The position numbers and the translations under genes are program-made. Of a stretch of 46,676 nucleotides of DNA, positions 1-8,488 are shown piece by piece (position 1 is the stretch's first letter; each line of letters starts with the position of its first letter). The notes beneath the pieces were generated by a model. That model did not search any database. It worked only from the letters and a program-made list of their open reading frames with translations, and was not told where the DNA came from. Origin of the DNA: an uncultured Pluralibacter sp. (lineage in GTDB: Bacteria; Pseudomonadota; Gammaproteobacteria; Enterobacterales; Enterobacteriaceae); the NCBI RefSeq assembly GCF_913775985.1, contig NZ_CAJYMB010000079.1, positions 1-46,676 on the forward strand, read 5' to 3'.

Positions 1-68
1 TAGCCGCGCTCCGTTATCTGACGGACGGCTTCTTCCTTAAATTCAGGGGTAAATCGTGGTGTGCCCAT
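1..68 (-). CDS. IS3-family transposase OrfA, N-terminal fragment (cut by window edge)
   Basis: Reading from the ATG at 68-66 gives MGTPRFTPEFKEEAV followed by RQITERGY, the characteristic N-terminus of the helix-turn-helix OrfA subunit of IS3-family transposases. In this family OrfA binds the terminal repeats and is extended by frameshifting into OrfAB, the active DDE transposase. An AGGAGG ribosome site lies just upstream on the minus strand. Only 22 codons are visible, so it cannot be told whether the transposase is intact. Confidence 0.8.
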   Translation of the reverse strand, partial: MGTPRFTPEFKEEAVRQITERG

Positions 69-130
69 ACGCTCCTCCTATGCTCAAACTATAGAGCAGG
101 ATCGTCTACCGGGGTGGGGTCAGTCCACAT
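1..130 (-). mobile_element. End of an IS3-family insertion sequence (partial)
   Basis: The first ~130 bases are the left end of an IS reading leftwards out of the window. On the minus strand a terminal-repeat-like sequence beginning near 130 (TGGACTGACCCCACCCCGG) leads through a short leader and an AGGAGG ribosome site into the first 22 codons of an orfA transposase. The outer boundary is estimated from the typical IS3 terminal repeat and is not exact. The other end lies outside the window. Confidence 0.75.
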
Positions 131-558
131 TGCTACGTTTTGCTTTTCTTGATTTTCTTTTGGGCACAGCCTTGGGTACAAACTCAAAAGGAATGCTTAA
201 AAATTGCGCGTGCAGTTTGGATTGCTCTCCCGACAAAATCATTGCGGTTGAGCTTATGGGCCTTAAGAGACAGAGGATAGTATACCAACAGGTTTTTAAG
301 AGCTCTCATGCACGTTCGCCTTACACGTCACTGCCTTGAGAAAATGAGTGTGACAGGCGGCAAGGCGTGGCCACTTTCCACCCCGTCAGGATAGCCTCCA
401 ATTATCTTATTATACCGCTTTATTTCAGAGCAAAAGTACAACGTCGGTGCTATCGGGGCGATAAAATAAATACCATCATCGATGTGATTTTTCGCGTAAG
501 GGAAACTTTTTGATACTTTTTTGTGGACACGCGAAAAAATATTGGCGTAAAATCACGA
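131..558. other. Gene-free stretch between the IS end and the 581 operon
   Basis: About 430 AT-rich bases. An open frame on the plus strand begins inside the IS end and runs to 339, but its product resembles nothing I recognise and it has no ribosome site, so I do not call it. No RNA gene or strong terminator is visible. The promoter of the downstream operon presumably lies in the last ~100 bases. Confidence 0.5.
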
Positions 559-577
559 CTATCATTGACAGTGATAG
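559..577. promoter_or_regulatory. Inverted repeat upstream of the XRE/M78 operon, candidate operator
   Basis: CTATCA and TGATAG form a perfect 6-base inverted repeat separated by 7 bases, overlapping the ribosome-site region of the gene at 581. The second gene of the operon has an XRE helix-turn-helix, and such regulators often bind a palindrome at their own promoter. Autorepression is inferred from position only. Confidence 0.35.
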
Positions 578-580
578 GAA

Positions 581-1228
581 ATGGTCGTGAAAAAATCTAA
601 AATTGCAGATCTAATCGTTCAGCATGTTCCAAAACAACTCATCATGGCCCTTTCCGACGCGATTTACGCGGCGTCAAAGCGTTCTTTTGATTCTGCAAAA
701 AAGAAAAGCCAAGGGCACAGAGCAACTGCGCTTGGCCTTGAACGCTATCTTAATTTGAATGAAACCATTCATGAAGTGTTCGAGGCGAATGGCTGTCACC
801 CGGGGAAATTGTGTGGCAACCGTATTGTAGAAGGCCATAGCGGTATCTTCACCCTTGCTCGCGAAAGCTACAACGACAATCAGTGGAAGAAGCTTTTTCG
901 TAGTAAACGTAAGCAAACGCTCATTGCTGAGAACGTATTTGTGGAAAAAGTGGTGCAACCGGATTTATTCTCCGATGGTTCTGATGTGCCAAAAGCTACA
1001 CTGTTCGTAGTATGCCGTTTTTCCGGTTCGTTGCAGACCCAGCCTGAATCTCCTATGTCAATTGAGCTTGTTGTTCCAAGTTCTGATGGTAAGAGCTGGG
1101 TATTCCATGAGCCACTTGAACTTTTTTTAACCAGATATGATGTAGTTCCGTCCCAAGAAGATAATGCATTCCCTGGGCTCAAAAAGGGCATTATCAAAAA
1201 AGATGGAACCGAGGAAGATGATGTATGA
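581..1228 (+). CDS. Unknown protein paired with XRE/M78 gene, possible toxin or effector
   Basis: A 215-residue soluble protein that I do not recognise. It has no signal peptide or membrane segment. The N-terminal third is basic and helical, and the rest looks like a mixed alpha/beta domain (about residues 85-195). The ATG at 581 lies only one base after AGGA (576-579); the in-frame GTG at 587 has a normal 7-base spacing and may be the real start. The stop overlaps the start of the next gene by 4 bases (ATGA), so the two are translationally coupled. In modules where an XRE/M78 peptidase follows a small unrelated gene, the first gene is usually the toxin or effector. That role is inferred from arrangement alone. 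Confidence 0.7.
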   Translation: MVVKKSKIADLIVQHVPKQLIMALSDAIYAASKRSFDSAKKKSQGHRATALGLERYLNLNETIHEVFEANGCHPGKLCGNRIVEGHSGIFTLARESYNDNQWKKLFRSKRKQTLIAENVFVEKVVQPDLFSDGSDVPKATLFVVCRFSGSLQTQPESPMSIELVVPSSDGKSWVFHEPLELFLTRYDVVPSQEDNAFPGLKKGIIKKDGTEEDDV

Positions 1229-2448
1229 GCCGAGGCATCGCTGAATTTCAACCGGATAGGCTAGTGCAAGTACTAGCCGCCCGGCGGCTTTCACAAACTC
1301 AATTAGCTACGATGGTGGGCGTATCACCAGCAACCATTAGCAAATGGCGTTCCGGTCAGCAGGCTCCAGAATCTGAGGCTTTAGAACGTCTGGCTACCGT
1401 CGTAAATGTTACTCCTGAATGGTTTACGCGTCCTCTGTTGCCGCGGATGTCAAAGCCCCTGTTCAGAAGTAATGCATCAGCTCATGTAGCAGCACGAGCA
1501 ATGTTAGAAACGCGAATCCATTGGGCTAATGAATTGGTTACTAAGCTGACTGATTTTGTAGATCTGCCGGAGCTAAAATTACCGCACCGTAGTTTTAAAA
1601 ATATCGATGAAATTAGTGATGCAGATATCGAAGATGCCGCTAATGAGTGCCGTGCCCTTTGGAATCTTGGTACAAAGGAAATACCGGACCTTGCTTTAGC
1701 CGCAGAGAGTAACGGTATTATCGTTGTCAGAGAGGAAACAGGTGTCGCGCAGATTGAAGGGCTTTCCGCTTGGAGTAATACTCTAAGTGTTCCTTTTGTT
1801 CTCCTCTCTTCCGATAAAGGTAATGCTTTTCGCAGCAGATTTGACCTTGCTCACGAAATTGGACATCTGATCCTTCACCGCTACGTTGGCAACGAGCTCG
1901 AAGCTGAACGTTATAAGCTGAAGGAGAGCCAGGCTCATAAATTTGCGGGGGCGCTGCTGCTTCCTGCCGAGACATTTGCCGAAGAAATTAGAACGCCGGT
2001 CACATTAGATAGCTTGCTTTTAATTAAACAACGCTACGGTATTTCTGTCGCGGCAAGCATCATGCGTTTGCATGTGCTGAATATTATTACGGAAGAAGAG
2101 AAGCAAAATCTTTATAAACGCCGTTCAGCACGTTGGGGAGTGAAATCAGAGCCGGGAGATGATTATCGTGAGCCTGAAAAACCACGTTTGTTAAAACGTA
2201 CTATTGAATTGCTGGCGTCTTCTGGAATTATTTCAGTTGAACGGCTTGCTGCATTTGCGGGATTGTCTGCTATCGATGTCGAAATGATGGTTGGTTTACC
2301 CGAGGGCTATCTGACCGGCAAGAAGGCTGCTGTTGTGCATCTGGCAAAATTAAAATCGATGCTGGCTGAGCGGCGTGACGAGCAGGCTAACGAGCATAAA
2401 GGAGCTTTGGTACAATTTACGAGACCATCTAAGCGCTCTAATTCTTAA
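1225..2448 (+). CDS. XRE-family regulator fused to ImmA/IrrE (M78) metallopeptidase
   Basis: 407 residues. Residues ~12-66 are an XRE helix-turn-helix (SQTQLATMVGVSPATISKW). Residues ~150-290 are an ImmA/IrrE-type zinc peptidase domain with HEIGH at 210-214 and a probable third ligand, Glu234, in the ESQAHKFAGALLLP helix. The C-terminal ~100 residues form a further helical domain I cannot name. Proteins of this build act as antitoxin/repressors or cleave a repressor during stress. The start overlaps the upstream gene (ATGA), and a strong terminator follows 10 bases after the stop, so the pair is a complete two-gene operon. The arrangement resembles published two-gene TA/defence systems with an XRE-M78 antitoxin (RosmerTA, from memory). 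Identity of the family is secure; the function of this pair is inferred. Confidence 0.88.
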   Translation: MSRGIAEFQPDRLVQVLAARRLSQTQLATMVGVSPATISKWRSGQQAPESEALERLATVVNVTPEWFTRPLLPRMSKPLFRSNASAHVAARAMLETRIHWANELVTKLTDFVDLPELKLPHRSFKNIDEISDADIEDAANECRALWNLGTKEIPDLALAAESNGIIVVREETGVAQIEGLSAWSNTLSVPFVLLSSDKGNAFRSRFDLAHEIGHLILHRYVGNELEAERYKLKESQAHKFAGALLLPAETFAEEIRTPVTLDSLLLIKQRYGISVAASIMRLHVLNIITEEEKQNLYKRRSARWGVKSEPGDDYREPEKPRLLKRTIELLASSGIISVERLAAFAGLSAIDVEMMVGLPEGYLTGKKAAVVHLAKLKSMLAERRDEQANEHKGALVQFTRPSKRSNS

Positions 2449-2457
2449 TGTCCACGT

Positions 2458-2488
2458 AGCCATGCATGTTAAATGCATGGCTTTTTTT
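2458..2488 (+). terminator. Rho-independent terminator of the XRE/M78 operon
   Basis: A perfect 10-base stem (AGCCATGCAT / ATGCATGGCT) with loop GTTAA is followed by seven T. It lies just after the stop at 2448 and shows that the next gene is separately transcribed, which rules out the long upstream start at 2375. Confidence 0.92.
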
Positions 2489-2503
2489 ATAATAGAAACA
2501 ATT

Positions 2504-2998
2504 ATGGACGGATTAGTTACAAAGCTCGCCAAAGATCTGCGAAGTGTTTTTGAAGAAAACTTCGATTATTTTGATGAGTCGGGAGTGCCATTCTTCAGCA
2601 TGTTTCCTGAGAATTGTTGCCAAGGTGCATCTGTATTTCTGGGGATGCTTCTTAGCCACTTTTTTACGCGCGATATCATAAAAGTGGTACATGGCTCTAC
2701 TCGCAATAGGTTATATCATCATTTTTGGGTTGAGGTTGATTCAAAGATCTATGATCTTACCTTGGACCAATTCCATAAAAATATGGGGGATAAGTATACT
2801 GAGATAGAATTTCCAGCATATGGCGCAGATAAACATCCGCTAAGACAATACTTCTTCTATAAAGAAAAAATGAGTGCGGTTTTGGCTTTTTCAATCTTCG
2901 TACAAAAACATGCGAATCTGGAAGAGATACTACCTACATACCAATTTATTTGTAGAGAACTCGAGGTTATGGGATGGAAAATCTCATCCCCGGAATAA
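2504..2998 (+). CDS. Small Cys-His-Asp hydrolase-like protein (papain/transglutaminase-like fold)
   Basis: 164 residues from the ATG at 2504. The frame is open back to 2375, but that would run through the preceding gene and its terminator. Three blocks look like a catalytic triad: FPENCCQGASVFLG (Cys38/Cys39 before a helix), HHFWVEVD (His72/His73 at a strand start) and YDLTLDQF (Asp84). This Cys...His...Asp order is that of papain- and transglutaminase-like cysteine hydrolases, and similar small proteins are common as uncharacterised genes on islands. No signal peptide or membrane segment and no clear ribosome site. Substrate unknown; it could be a toxin, a deamidase or an amidase. AT-rich codon use contrasts with the core genes. 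Confidence 0.6.
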   Translation: MDGLVTKLAKDLRSVFEENFDYFDESGVPFFSMFPENCCQGASVFLGMLLSHFFTRDIIKVVHGSTRNRLYHHFWVEVDSKIYDLTLDQFHKNMGDKYTEIEFPAYGADKHPLRQYFFYKEKMSAVLAFSIFVQKHANLEEILPTYQFICRELEVMGWKISSPE

Positions 2999-3218
2999 AC
3001 TAAATACTTCCTGCGACATTTATCGATAAACGCTTTCAGATTGTGCTGTTCATAGTATATTACCTTCGCAGAAAACCGGAGCGGAGCCAGCAGTTGGCGA
3101 TAACGGTGCGTATTGTTCCATTTACAAAGTGTCTTTTGGTTATCCGTAGCATCCCGCATACCTCGTATAGAGTTAGTAAATCATCATCTGTTTCACCGGT
3201 TTTATTCATGATGCTCAT
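2999..3218 (-). pseudogene. Frameshifted excisionase/AlpA-like HTH protein remnant
   Basis: From the ATG at 3218 the minus strand reads DDDLLTLYEVCGMLRITKRH, the first half of an HTH_17 (excisionase/AlpA-like) domain, then goes out of frame near 3126 and stops at 3060. The expected second half, KWNNTHRYRQLLAPLRFSAK then VIYYEQHNLKAFIDKC, continues in another frame. Joining the two gives a complete HTH_17-type protein of ~70 residues, so one base appears to have been lost. Such proteins usually accompany integrases of islands inserted at ssrA, which fits the position next to the tmRNA gene. No integrase is visible. The left boundary is approximate. Confidence 0.6.
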
Positions 3219-3321
3219 TGCTTTATGCTCGGAGGGAAATTTTATATTTCACCATCAATGGGCCTAAAAGGTTCGGATTTAATGAGTTCTCTTCGGACTT
3301 CGCGGGACAAATTGAAGGTAC

Positions 3322-3356
3322 AAAAAAGCCCGCATGACTTACGCCATGCGGGCTTT
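3322..3356 (-). terminator. ssrA terminator
   Basis: On the minus strand AAAGCCCGCATG pairs with CATGCGGGCTTT around an 8-base loop and runs into six T. It lies 45 bases past the tmRNA 3' end. In E. coli the primary transcript is trimmed back to the CCA end. Confidence 0.92.
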
Positions 3357-3400
3357 CAGGACTTCATCGGATGACTCTGGTAATCACCGATGGAGAATTT

Positions 3401-3763
3401 TGGTGGAGCTGGCGGGAGTTGAACCCGCGTCCGAAATTCCTACATCCTCGGTACTACATGCTTAGTCAGTCTTTACATTCGCTGGCCAGCTGCGGACAGA
3501 CACGCCACTGACAAACTAGCCTGATTAGTTTTAACGCTTCAACCCCAGGCAGGGCCTCCACGCGATCTCTTTTGGGTTTGACTTCTCTTTGATCCCCGTC
3601 TTAAGAGCGGAAGCTAGGGAGAGAAGGCTCAGAGCAGGTTATTAAGCTGCTAAAGCGTAGTTTTCGTCGTTTGCGACTATTTTTTGCGGCTTTTTACGAG
3701 GCCAACCGCCCCTCGGCATGCACCTTGGGTTTCGCAAATCCCGTCGAATCCAGAATCAGCCCC
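3401..3763 (-). ncRNA. ssrA: tmRNA (ssrA)
   Basis: Transfer-messenger RNA, 363 bases, the same length as in E. coli. It rescues ribosomes stalled on broken mRNA together with SmpB, acting first as an alanine tRNA and then as a message. The 5' end (GGGGCTGATTCTGGATTCGA) and 3' end (TTCAACTCCCGCCAGCTCCACCA, ending CCA) form the tRNA-like half, including the T-loop. The tag frame, complement(3642..3674), starts at resume codon GCA and encodes ANDENYALAA followed by tandem TAA stops, identical to the E. coli degradation tag. smpB lies immediately upstream in the same orientation. The 3' half is a frequent target of island integrases, and the accessory block at 1-3400 begins right next to it. Confidence 0.98.
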
Positions 3764-3776
3764 AATGTGTTTCAAC

Positions 3777-3782
3777 AGTATA
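3777..3782 (-). promoter_or_regulatory. ssrA promoter -10 element
   Basis: TATACT on the minus strand lies 13 bases before the mature tmRNA 5' end, leaving room for the short 5' extension removed by RNase P. A good -35 is not obvious. Confidence 0.6.
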
Positions 3783-3862
3783 GCAGACCTTGAGAAGAAA
3801 CTTCTACCGCTATCAAAGGGATATGCGGTCAGTAAATGCGCACTCGGCCTGCCGGCAGGGCA

Positions 3863-4345
3863 TTAACGCCCCGCGTTCTTCATGATGCGTTCTTTATCGC
3901 GCGCCCACTCCTGCTGTTTCAGGTCGGAGCGCTTGTCGTGCTGCTTCTTACCTTTCGCCACGCCAATTTTGACTTTGCACCAGGCGTTCTTCCAGTAGAG
4001 GGAGAGCGCAACCACGGTGTAGCCGTCGCGGTTGATGCGGCCATAAAGGTTATCCAGCTCGCGCTGGTTGAGCAGCAGCTTGCGGGTGCGGGTAGGATCG
4101 CAGACATAGTGCGTGGAGGCGACCGCCAGCGGCGTGAAGTTAGCGCCGAACAGGTAGGCTTCTCCGTCTTTCAGAATGACGTAGCTGTCGCCGATGTTGG
4201 CTTTGCCAGCGCGCAGGGATTTGACTTCCCAGCCCTGCAGCGAGAGGCCAGCTTCGAACTCTTCTTCAATGAAGTATTCATGGCGGGCGCGTTTGTTCAG
4301 CGCGATGGTAGCAGATCCAGGTTTGTGGGGTTTTTTCTTGCTCAT
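3863..4345 (-). CDS. smpB: SsrA-binding protein SmpB
   Basis: 160 residues, the family's usual length. SmpB binds the tRNA-like part of tmRNA, takes the place of the missing anticodon arm and places tmRNA in the A site of stalled ribosomes. The N-terminal [20 protein letters not shown] stretch and [19 protein letters not shown] are signature segments of the oligonucleotide-binding barrel. The basic C-terminal tail ([20 protein letters not shown]) is the part that lies in the mRNA channel. It lies directly upstream of ssrA on the same strand, as in E. coli. Confidence 0.98.
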   Translation of the reverse strand: MSKKKPHKPGSATIALNKRARHEYFIEEEFEAGLSLQGWEVKSLRAGKANIGDSYVILKDGEAYLFGANFTPLAVASTHYVCDPTRTRKLLLNQRELDNLYGRINRDGYTVVALSLYWKNAWCKVKIGVAKGKKQHDKRSDLKQQEWARDKERIMKNAGR

Positions 4346-4492
4346 AATATCCTGAAGTCGTCTTTACAGTATCTTGCCTCAAGCTGTCCCGCGAGGCGCA
4401 ATGGGCTATCTTAGCACGAGTTGCGGTGCGGCGTTTTTTTTCGCAGGGTATAAATGATATTATTTACGCCGTGTATATGACCGGAAATAGCC

Positions 4493-4930
4493 ATGCCCCA
4501 GATTAGTCGTACAGCGCTGGTGCCCTTTAGCGCGGAACAAATGTACCAACTCGTCAACGACGTGAAATCCTATCCTGCTTTCCTGCCGGGCTGCACCGGC
4601 AGCCGGGTGCTGGATGCGGATGCGACGCAGATGACCGCCGCTGTGGATGTCTCGAAAGCCGGGATCAGCAAAACCTTTACCACGCGCAATACGCTGACCC
4701 GAAATCAGAGCATCCTCATGAATCTGGTGGACGGGCCGTTTAAAAAGCTGATTGGCGGCTGGACCTTTATTCCGCTGAGCAGCGACGCCTGCAAAATTGA
4801 ATTCCAGCTGGATTTTGAGTTTACCAATAAGCTTATCGAGCTGGCCTTTGGCCGCATTTTTAAAGAGCTGGCATTGAACATGGTGCAGGCATTCACCAAC
4901 CGCGCGAAAGAGGTTTACAGTGCCGGCTAA
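4493..4930 (+). CDS. ratA: Type II toxin-antitoxin system toxin RatA / START-domain protein
   Basis: 145 residues forming a single START/Coq10-like lipid-binding fold. In E. coli RatA was reported to bind the 50S subunit and block 70S assembly when overproduced; its normal role may instead relate to ubiquinone, as for the homologous Coq10. The [16 protein letters not shown] segment is typical. The gene is divergent from smpB and overlaps rnfH by 11 bases, so the two form one operon ending at the terminator near 5220. The start at 4493 matches the conserved N-terminus [20 protein letters not shown]. Confidence 0.95.
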   Translation: MPQISRTALVPFSAEQMYQLVNDVKSYPAFLPGCTGSRVLDADATQMTAAVDVSKAGISKTFTTRNTLTRNQSILMNLVDGPFKKLIGGWTFIPLSSDACKIEFQLDFEFTNKLIELAFGRIFKELALNMVQAFTNRAKEVYSAG

Positions 4931-5207
4931 TATCCGTCTGGAAGTGGTTTATGCGCTTCCCGAGAAGCAGTATCTGCTGCAGGTCAGCGTGCCGGAAGGC
5001 GCCACCGTCGAGCAGGCGATAATTGCCAGCGGGCTGGTTGAGCTGCGCACCGATATCGATCTGGCAAAGAATAAAGTGGGTATCTGGAGCCGCCCGGCGA
5101 AACTGGGCGATGAGGTCCACGAAGGCGACAGGGTGGAGATCTACCGCCCGCTGATTGCCGATCCCAAAGAGCTTCGCCGCCAGCGGGCGGAGAAGGCCGC
5201 AAAATAA
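4920..5207 (+). CDS. rnfH: RnfH family ubiquitin-like protein
   Basis: 95 residues starting at GTG 4920, inside the end of ratA. RnfH is a small beta-grasp (ubiquitin/ThiS-like) protein of unknown role; in some bacteria its gene sits with the Rnf electron-transport genes. Visible family segments are [18 protein letters not shown] and [19 protein letters not shown]. The tail is basic and Ala/Lys-rich. The start is fixed by overlap with ratA and conservation of the [13 protein letters not shown] opening. Protein family secure, function not known. Confidence 0.94.
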   Translation: MPANIRLEVVYALPEKQYLLQVSVPEGATVEQAIIASGLVELRTDIDLAKNKVGIWSRPAKLGDEVHEGDRVEIYRPLIADPKELRRQRAEKAAK

Positions 5208-5234
5208 AAAAGCGCTCATTGAGCGCTTTTTTTT
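5206..5234. terminator. Bidirectional terminator between rnfH and bamE
   Basis: AAAAAAGCGCTC and GAGCGCTTTTTT form a stem around a tiny loop, with A and T tracts on both sides. It can end transcription of rnfH (+) and of the convergent bamE (-). Confidence 0.92.
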
Positions 5235-5247
5235 GTCCGTCAGCCAA

Positions 5248-5592
5248 TCAGTTATCTTTCGTTAACGCCGGCTTGTTGTCGATATTGGTCAGTACGCCGC
5301 CGCTGTTGAAGGTCAGCGTCAGGGTTTGCTGGGTCACTTTTTCATGGCCCGGCTGCTGTCGGAAGACGTAGAACCAGGTATTGGTGCCAAACGGATCGGA
5401 CATCATCGGCGTGCCCAGCGCGTAGGCAACCTGCTGTTGCGTCATTCCGACGCGGATTTTCGCAACGTCGGTTGGGGTCAGGTAGTTGCCCTGATTAATG
5501 TCAGGTCGGTAAACCACGCGTTCCAGAGTGGAGCAACCTGCGGTCAACATCAGTAGAACCGCTGCGGCAGCAGTCAGCATTTTACAGCGCAT
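5248..5592 (-). CDS. bamE: Outer membrane protein assembly factor BamE
   Basis: 114 residues. BamE is a small lipoprotein of the BAM complex that inserts beta-barrel proteins in the outer membrane; it binds BamD and phosphatidylglycerol. Residues 1-19 are a lipoprotein signal with lipobox LTAGC, so the mature protein starts at the Cys and is anchored by lipid. The [17 protein letters not shown] and [10 protein letters not shown] blocks are diagnostic of the SmpA/OmlA fold. The frame is open 12 codons further upstream, but the start at MRCKML (5592) matches E. coli. It is the gene directly downstream of recN on the same strand but probably has its own promoter. Confidence 0.97.
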   Translation of the reverse strand: MRCKMLTAAAAVLLMLTAGCSTLERVVYRPDINQGNYLTPTDVAKIRVGMTQQQVAYALGTPMMSDPFGTNTWFYVFRQQPGHEKVTQQTLTLTFNSGGVLTNIDNKPALTKDN

Positions 5593-5740
5593 AGTGATTT
5601 CATTCCTTTTCGGGCCTGAGCAGTTCACGGCTCATTTATAATATGCCGATGATAATAGACCTTTCTTCACAATTAAACCTTGTCGTCGGTCTGTTAGCGT
5701 TTTTTTGCTGACAACTCAGACTCCCCGATCCCGAAAAAGT

Positions 5741-7402
5741 TTATGCCGCCAGCAACTCTTTGGCATTCGCCAGGGTGTTGCGGGTCACTTCATTGCCGCC
5801 CAGCAGGCGGGCCAGCTCCTGGAGGCGAGCGCGTTTATCCAGCGGCTGCATCCGGGTTTCCGTCATGGCGCCGTCGGTCTCTTTGCTGACAAAGAAGTGG
5901 TGGTGGCCGCAGCCGGCAACCTGCGGCAGGTGGGTAACGCACATGACCTGGGTGGAATCGCCGAGCTGGCGCAGCAGCTGGCCGACCACCGCGGCGGTCG
6001 GGCCGCTGATGCCAACGTCCACCTCATCAAAGATAAGCGCCGGGGTTTCCATTTTGCGGGCGGTGATCACCTGAATCGACAGCGCAATGCGCGACAGCTC
6101 GCCGCCGGAGGCCACTTTCGCAATCGGCTGCAGTGGCTGGCCCGGGTTGGTGGTAACGCGAAATTCAATGCGGTCCGCGCCGTCAGCGGTCAGGTGCGAC
6201 TCTTCAAAATTCACTGCGATAGAGAACAGGCCGTGCGGCATCGACAGTGAGTGCATACTTTCGCTGATCAGCGCGCTCAGCTCGTCGGCACCGGCCTGGC
6301 GCAGCACGTGCAGCTGCCGCGCGGTTTCCAGAGCCTGGGCGTGGTGAGTGTGCACCGCCAGGCTGAGGGTTTCCAGCGAGTCGGCCTGATCGTCAAGCTG
6401 CTGCTGCTCGTCGAGCATCGACTGGTGAAACGCCGGCAGCTCCTCGGGGCGAACATGGTGCTTGCGCGCCAGCGAGATCTGGCGGGCAATGCGCTGCTCC
6501 AGCTCGAACAGGCGGTTCGGATCGAGGTCGAGGCGGTCGCAGTAGTGGCGCAGCTCGTCGCTGGCTTCGCTAATCTGGATTGCGGCTTCTTCGAGCATGT
6601 CCAGCACGCCGGAGAGTTTGCTGTCCATGCCCGCGAGCTCGCCGAGCAGCTGGCGCGCGGTATAAAGCTGGCTCTGCAGGTTACTGTCTTCGCCGTCCGC
6701 CAGCAGGCTGAGCGCGTTCTGGCTGGTGCTGAGCAGCTGGCCGCTGTTGGCCAGCCGCTTGTACTCTTCGTCAATTTGTTCGAATTCGCCGGGCTGCGGC
6801 TGAAACTCGTTGAGCTCTTTGAGCTGGTACTCCAGCAGCTCGGCGCGGGCAGCGCGCTCCTGACTCAGCTGCTGATGATGGGCGAGGGCACGGCAGCTCT
6901 GGTGCCATTCGGCGTACTGCTCGCTCATGCGCTGAGTTAGCACTTGCTCACCGATATAGCCATCCAGCAGGGTTTTCTGGTGTTCGGGTTTCACCAGCAG
7001 CTGGTGCGCGTGCTGGCCGTGGATCTGAATCAGCAGCTGGCCAAGTTCGCGCAGCTGGGATACCGGCACCGCGGTGCCATTGATAAAGCCGCGGGAGCGC
7101 CCGTCGCTGCTGATGACGCGGCGAAGTAAACACTCACGACCGTCTTCGAGCTGGTTTTGCTCAAGCCAGCGCAGGGCGGCGGGGGTGTCTTTGAGATTAA
7201 AGCGGGCACACAGGTCGGCACGGCTGGCACCGGCGCGGATGATATCGCCTTCCGCGCGGTTGCCCAGGCACAGCCCGAGTGCATCAATCGCGATAGATTT
7301 GCCTGCACCGGTTTCACCGGTGATCGCCGTCATGCCGCTGTGAAAATCGATTTCAAGCTCGCGTACGATTGCAAAATTGCTGATGGTCAGTTGTGCCAGC
7401 AT
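5741..7402 (-). CDS. recN: DNA repair protein RecN
   Basis: 553 residues, the normal length. RecN is an SMC-like ATPase that tethers DNA ends and sister chromatids during double-strand break repair. Walker A GETGAGKS is at 29-36. A long coiled coil occupies about residues 150-370. The signature/Walker B block ([15 protein letters not shown], then [12 protein letters not shown]) follows. The C-terminus ends LLAA, the degradation signal by which ClpXP removes RecN in E. coli. Two LexA boxes lie directly upstream, so it belongs to the SOS regulon. Confidence 0.98.
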   Translation of the reverse strand: MLAQLTISNFAIVRELEIDFHSGMTAITGETGAGKSIAIDALGLCLGNRAEGDIIRAGASRADLCARFNLKDTPAALRWLEQNQLEDGRECLLRRVISSDGRSRGFINGTAVPVSQLRELGQLLIQIHGQHAHQLLVKPEHQKTLLDGYIGEQVLTQRMSEQYAEWHQSCRALAHHQQLSQERAARAELLEYQLKELNEFQPQPGEFEQIDEEYKRLANSGQLLSTSQNALSLLADGEDSNLQSQLYTARQLLGELAGMDSKLSGVLDMLEEAAIQISEASDELRHYCDRLDLDPNRLFELEQRIARQISLARKHHVRPEELPAFHQSMLDEQQQLDDQADSLETLSLAVHTHHAQALETARQLHVLRQAGADELSALISESMHSLSMPHGLFSIAVNFEESHLTADGADRIEFRVTTNPGQPLQPIAKVASGGELSRIALSIQVITARKMETPALIFDEVDVGISGPTAAVVGQLLRQLGDSTQVMCVTHLPQVAGCGHHHFFVSKETDGAMTETRMQPLDKRARLQELARLLGGNEVTRNTLANAKELLAA

Positions 7403-7430
7403 AGCCGTCTTCCTGTATGAAAAACCATAA

Positions 7431-7446
7431 CTGTGTTTGTATACAG
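7431..7446 (-). promoter_or_regulatory. LexA box 1, recN promoter
   Basis: CTG-N10-CAG (CTGTATACAAACACAG read on the minus strand). The sequence TATACT overlapping it at 7445-7450 is a good -10 for recN, with TTTACT as a possible -35 16 bases further upstream. LexA here would block the promoter. Confidence 0.85.
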
Positions 7447-7452
7447 TATAAA

Positions 7453-7468
7453 CTGGTTTTTTATACAG
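7453..7468 (-). promoter_or_regulatory. LexA box 2, recN promoter
   Basis: Second CTG-N10-CAG (CTGTATAAAAAACCAG on the minus strand), lying between the -35 and -10. Tandem boxes are the rule for recN in enterics and give tight SOS control. Confidence 0.88.
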
Positions 7469-7487
7469 TAAAGAGGCTGGATGCTTT

Positions 7488-8366
7488 TCAGAACAATTTT
7501 TTTGACCAGCCCAACTTAGAGCTCAACGTATTGAAATAGTTGTAATCTTTGGGATGAATCAGATTCAGATGGTAGTCACAGCGGCGAATCAGTACGTCTT
7601 CGCCCTCCTGGATGGGCAGCGCAATCTGGCTGTCGCAGCTGATCTCCAGGTCGTTGCGCGGATGGGCAAAACGCAGGCGGATCGTGCTGCTGCTGTTGAT
7701 CACCAGCGGCCTTGCGGTAAGCGTGTGCGGGAACATGGGCACCAGGGTGATGGCGTCGAGGGACGGCGTAAGAATGGGGCCGCCCGCCGAAAGAGAGTAG
7801 GCGGTTGAACCGGTAGGCGTGGAGATAATCAGCCCGTCCGAGCGCTGCGAGAAGGCGAAAATCTCATCAATATAGACTTCAAACTCGATCATGTGCGCGA
7901 CCTTGCCGGGGTGCAACACCACTTCGTTAATGGCGGTGCTGATGCGCTTCTGACAGTCCTGCTGGCACACCTGCGCTTCCAGCAGAAAGCGCTGCTCGGT
8001 GATATAATGACCCTCAAGCACGTCAGCTAATTGCTGCTGGGCATTGTCCGGATCGAGGTCGGTCAGAAAGCCGAGATTGCCGCGGTTGATACCGATAACT
8101 TTAATGTCGTAGCGGGCCAGCGTGCGCGCCGCGCCGAGCATGTTGCCGTCGCCGCCGACCACGACGGCCAGATCCGCCTGCTGGCCAATTTCGGCCAGCG
8201 TGCCGGTGGCGACGCTGTTAAGCTGCAGCTCGCGGGCAATCTGCTGTTCGACGATGACGTTAAACCCTTTGGCGGTGAGCCAGCGGTAGAGCATTTCATG
8301 TGTGGTCAGCGCCGTCGGGTGGCGGGGATGGCCAACTATCCCGATACACTTGAAATGATTATTCAT
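7488..8366 (-). CDS. nadK: NAD(+) kinase
   Basis: 292 residues, as in E. coli. Cytoplasmic enzyme that phosphorylates NAD to NADP with ATP. The GGDGN motif (71-75) binds the phosphates and supplies the catalytic Asp73; TAINEVVLH and the glycine-rich [15 protein letters not shown] are the other conserved family segments. The frame is open 25 codons upstream, but [17 protein letters not shown] is the conserved start. It is divergent from grpE. Confidence 0.98.
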   Translation of the reverse strand: MNNHFKCIGIVGHPRHPTALTTHEMLYRWLTAKGFNVIVEQQIARELQLNSVATGTLAEIGQQADLAVVVGGDGNMLGAARTLARYDIKVIGINRGNLGFLTDLDPDNAQQQLADVLEGHYITEQRFLLEAQVCQQDCQKRISTAINEVVLHPGKVAHMIEFEVYIDEIFAFSQRSDGLIISTPTGSTAYSLSAGGPILTPSLDAITLVPMFPHTLTARPLVINSSSTIRLRFAHPRNDLEISCDSQIALPIQEGEDVLIRRCDYHLNLIHPKDYNYFNTLSSKLGWSKKLF

Positions 8367-8415
8367 TGTCTGGTGATCCTTGTGCCAAATGAAGAGTGAC
8401 AATATGCCAGCTTCC

Positions 8416-8444
8416 CTTGAAACGCGCGAAGCAATCCCCATAAT
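8416..8444 (+). promoter_or_regulatory. Sigma-32 heat-shock promoter of grpE
   Basis: CTTGAAA (8416-8422), 13-base spacer, CCCCATAAT (8436-8444): an almost perfect match to the sigma-32 consensus, 45 bases before the grpE start. Confidence 0.93.
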
Positions 8445-8488
8445 AAGCGAAGTTAGCGAGATAAATACGAAAAAACGCGGAGAAATTC

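Noticed and set aside
61-339. 92-residue ORF overlapping the IS end
   Set aside because: It begins inside the antisense of the transposase start and runs through the IS border; no coding signs.
3836-4414. Long open frame antisense to smpB
   Set aside because: Shadow of smpB in GC-rich DNA; no ribosome site and not conserved as a protein. The same applies to the long frames opposite recN, ffh and pheA.
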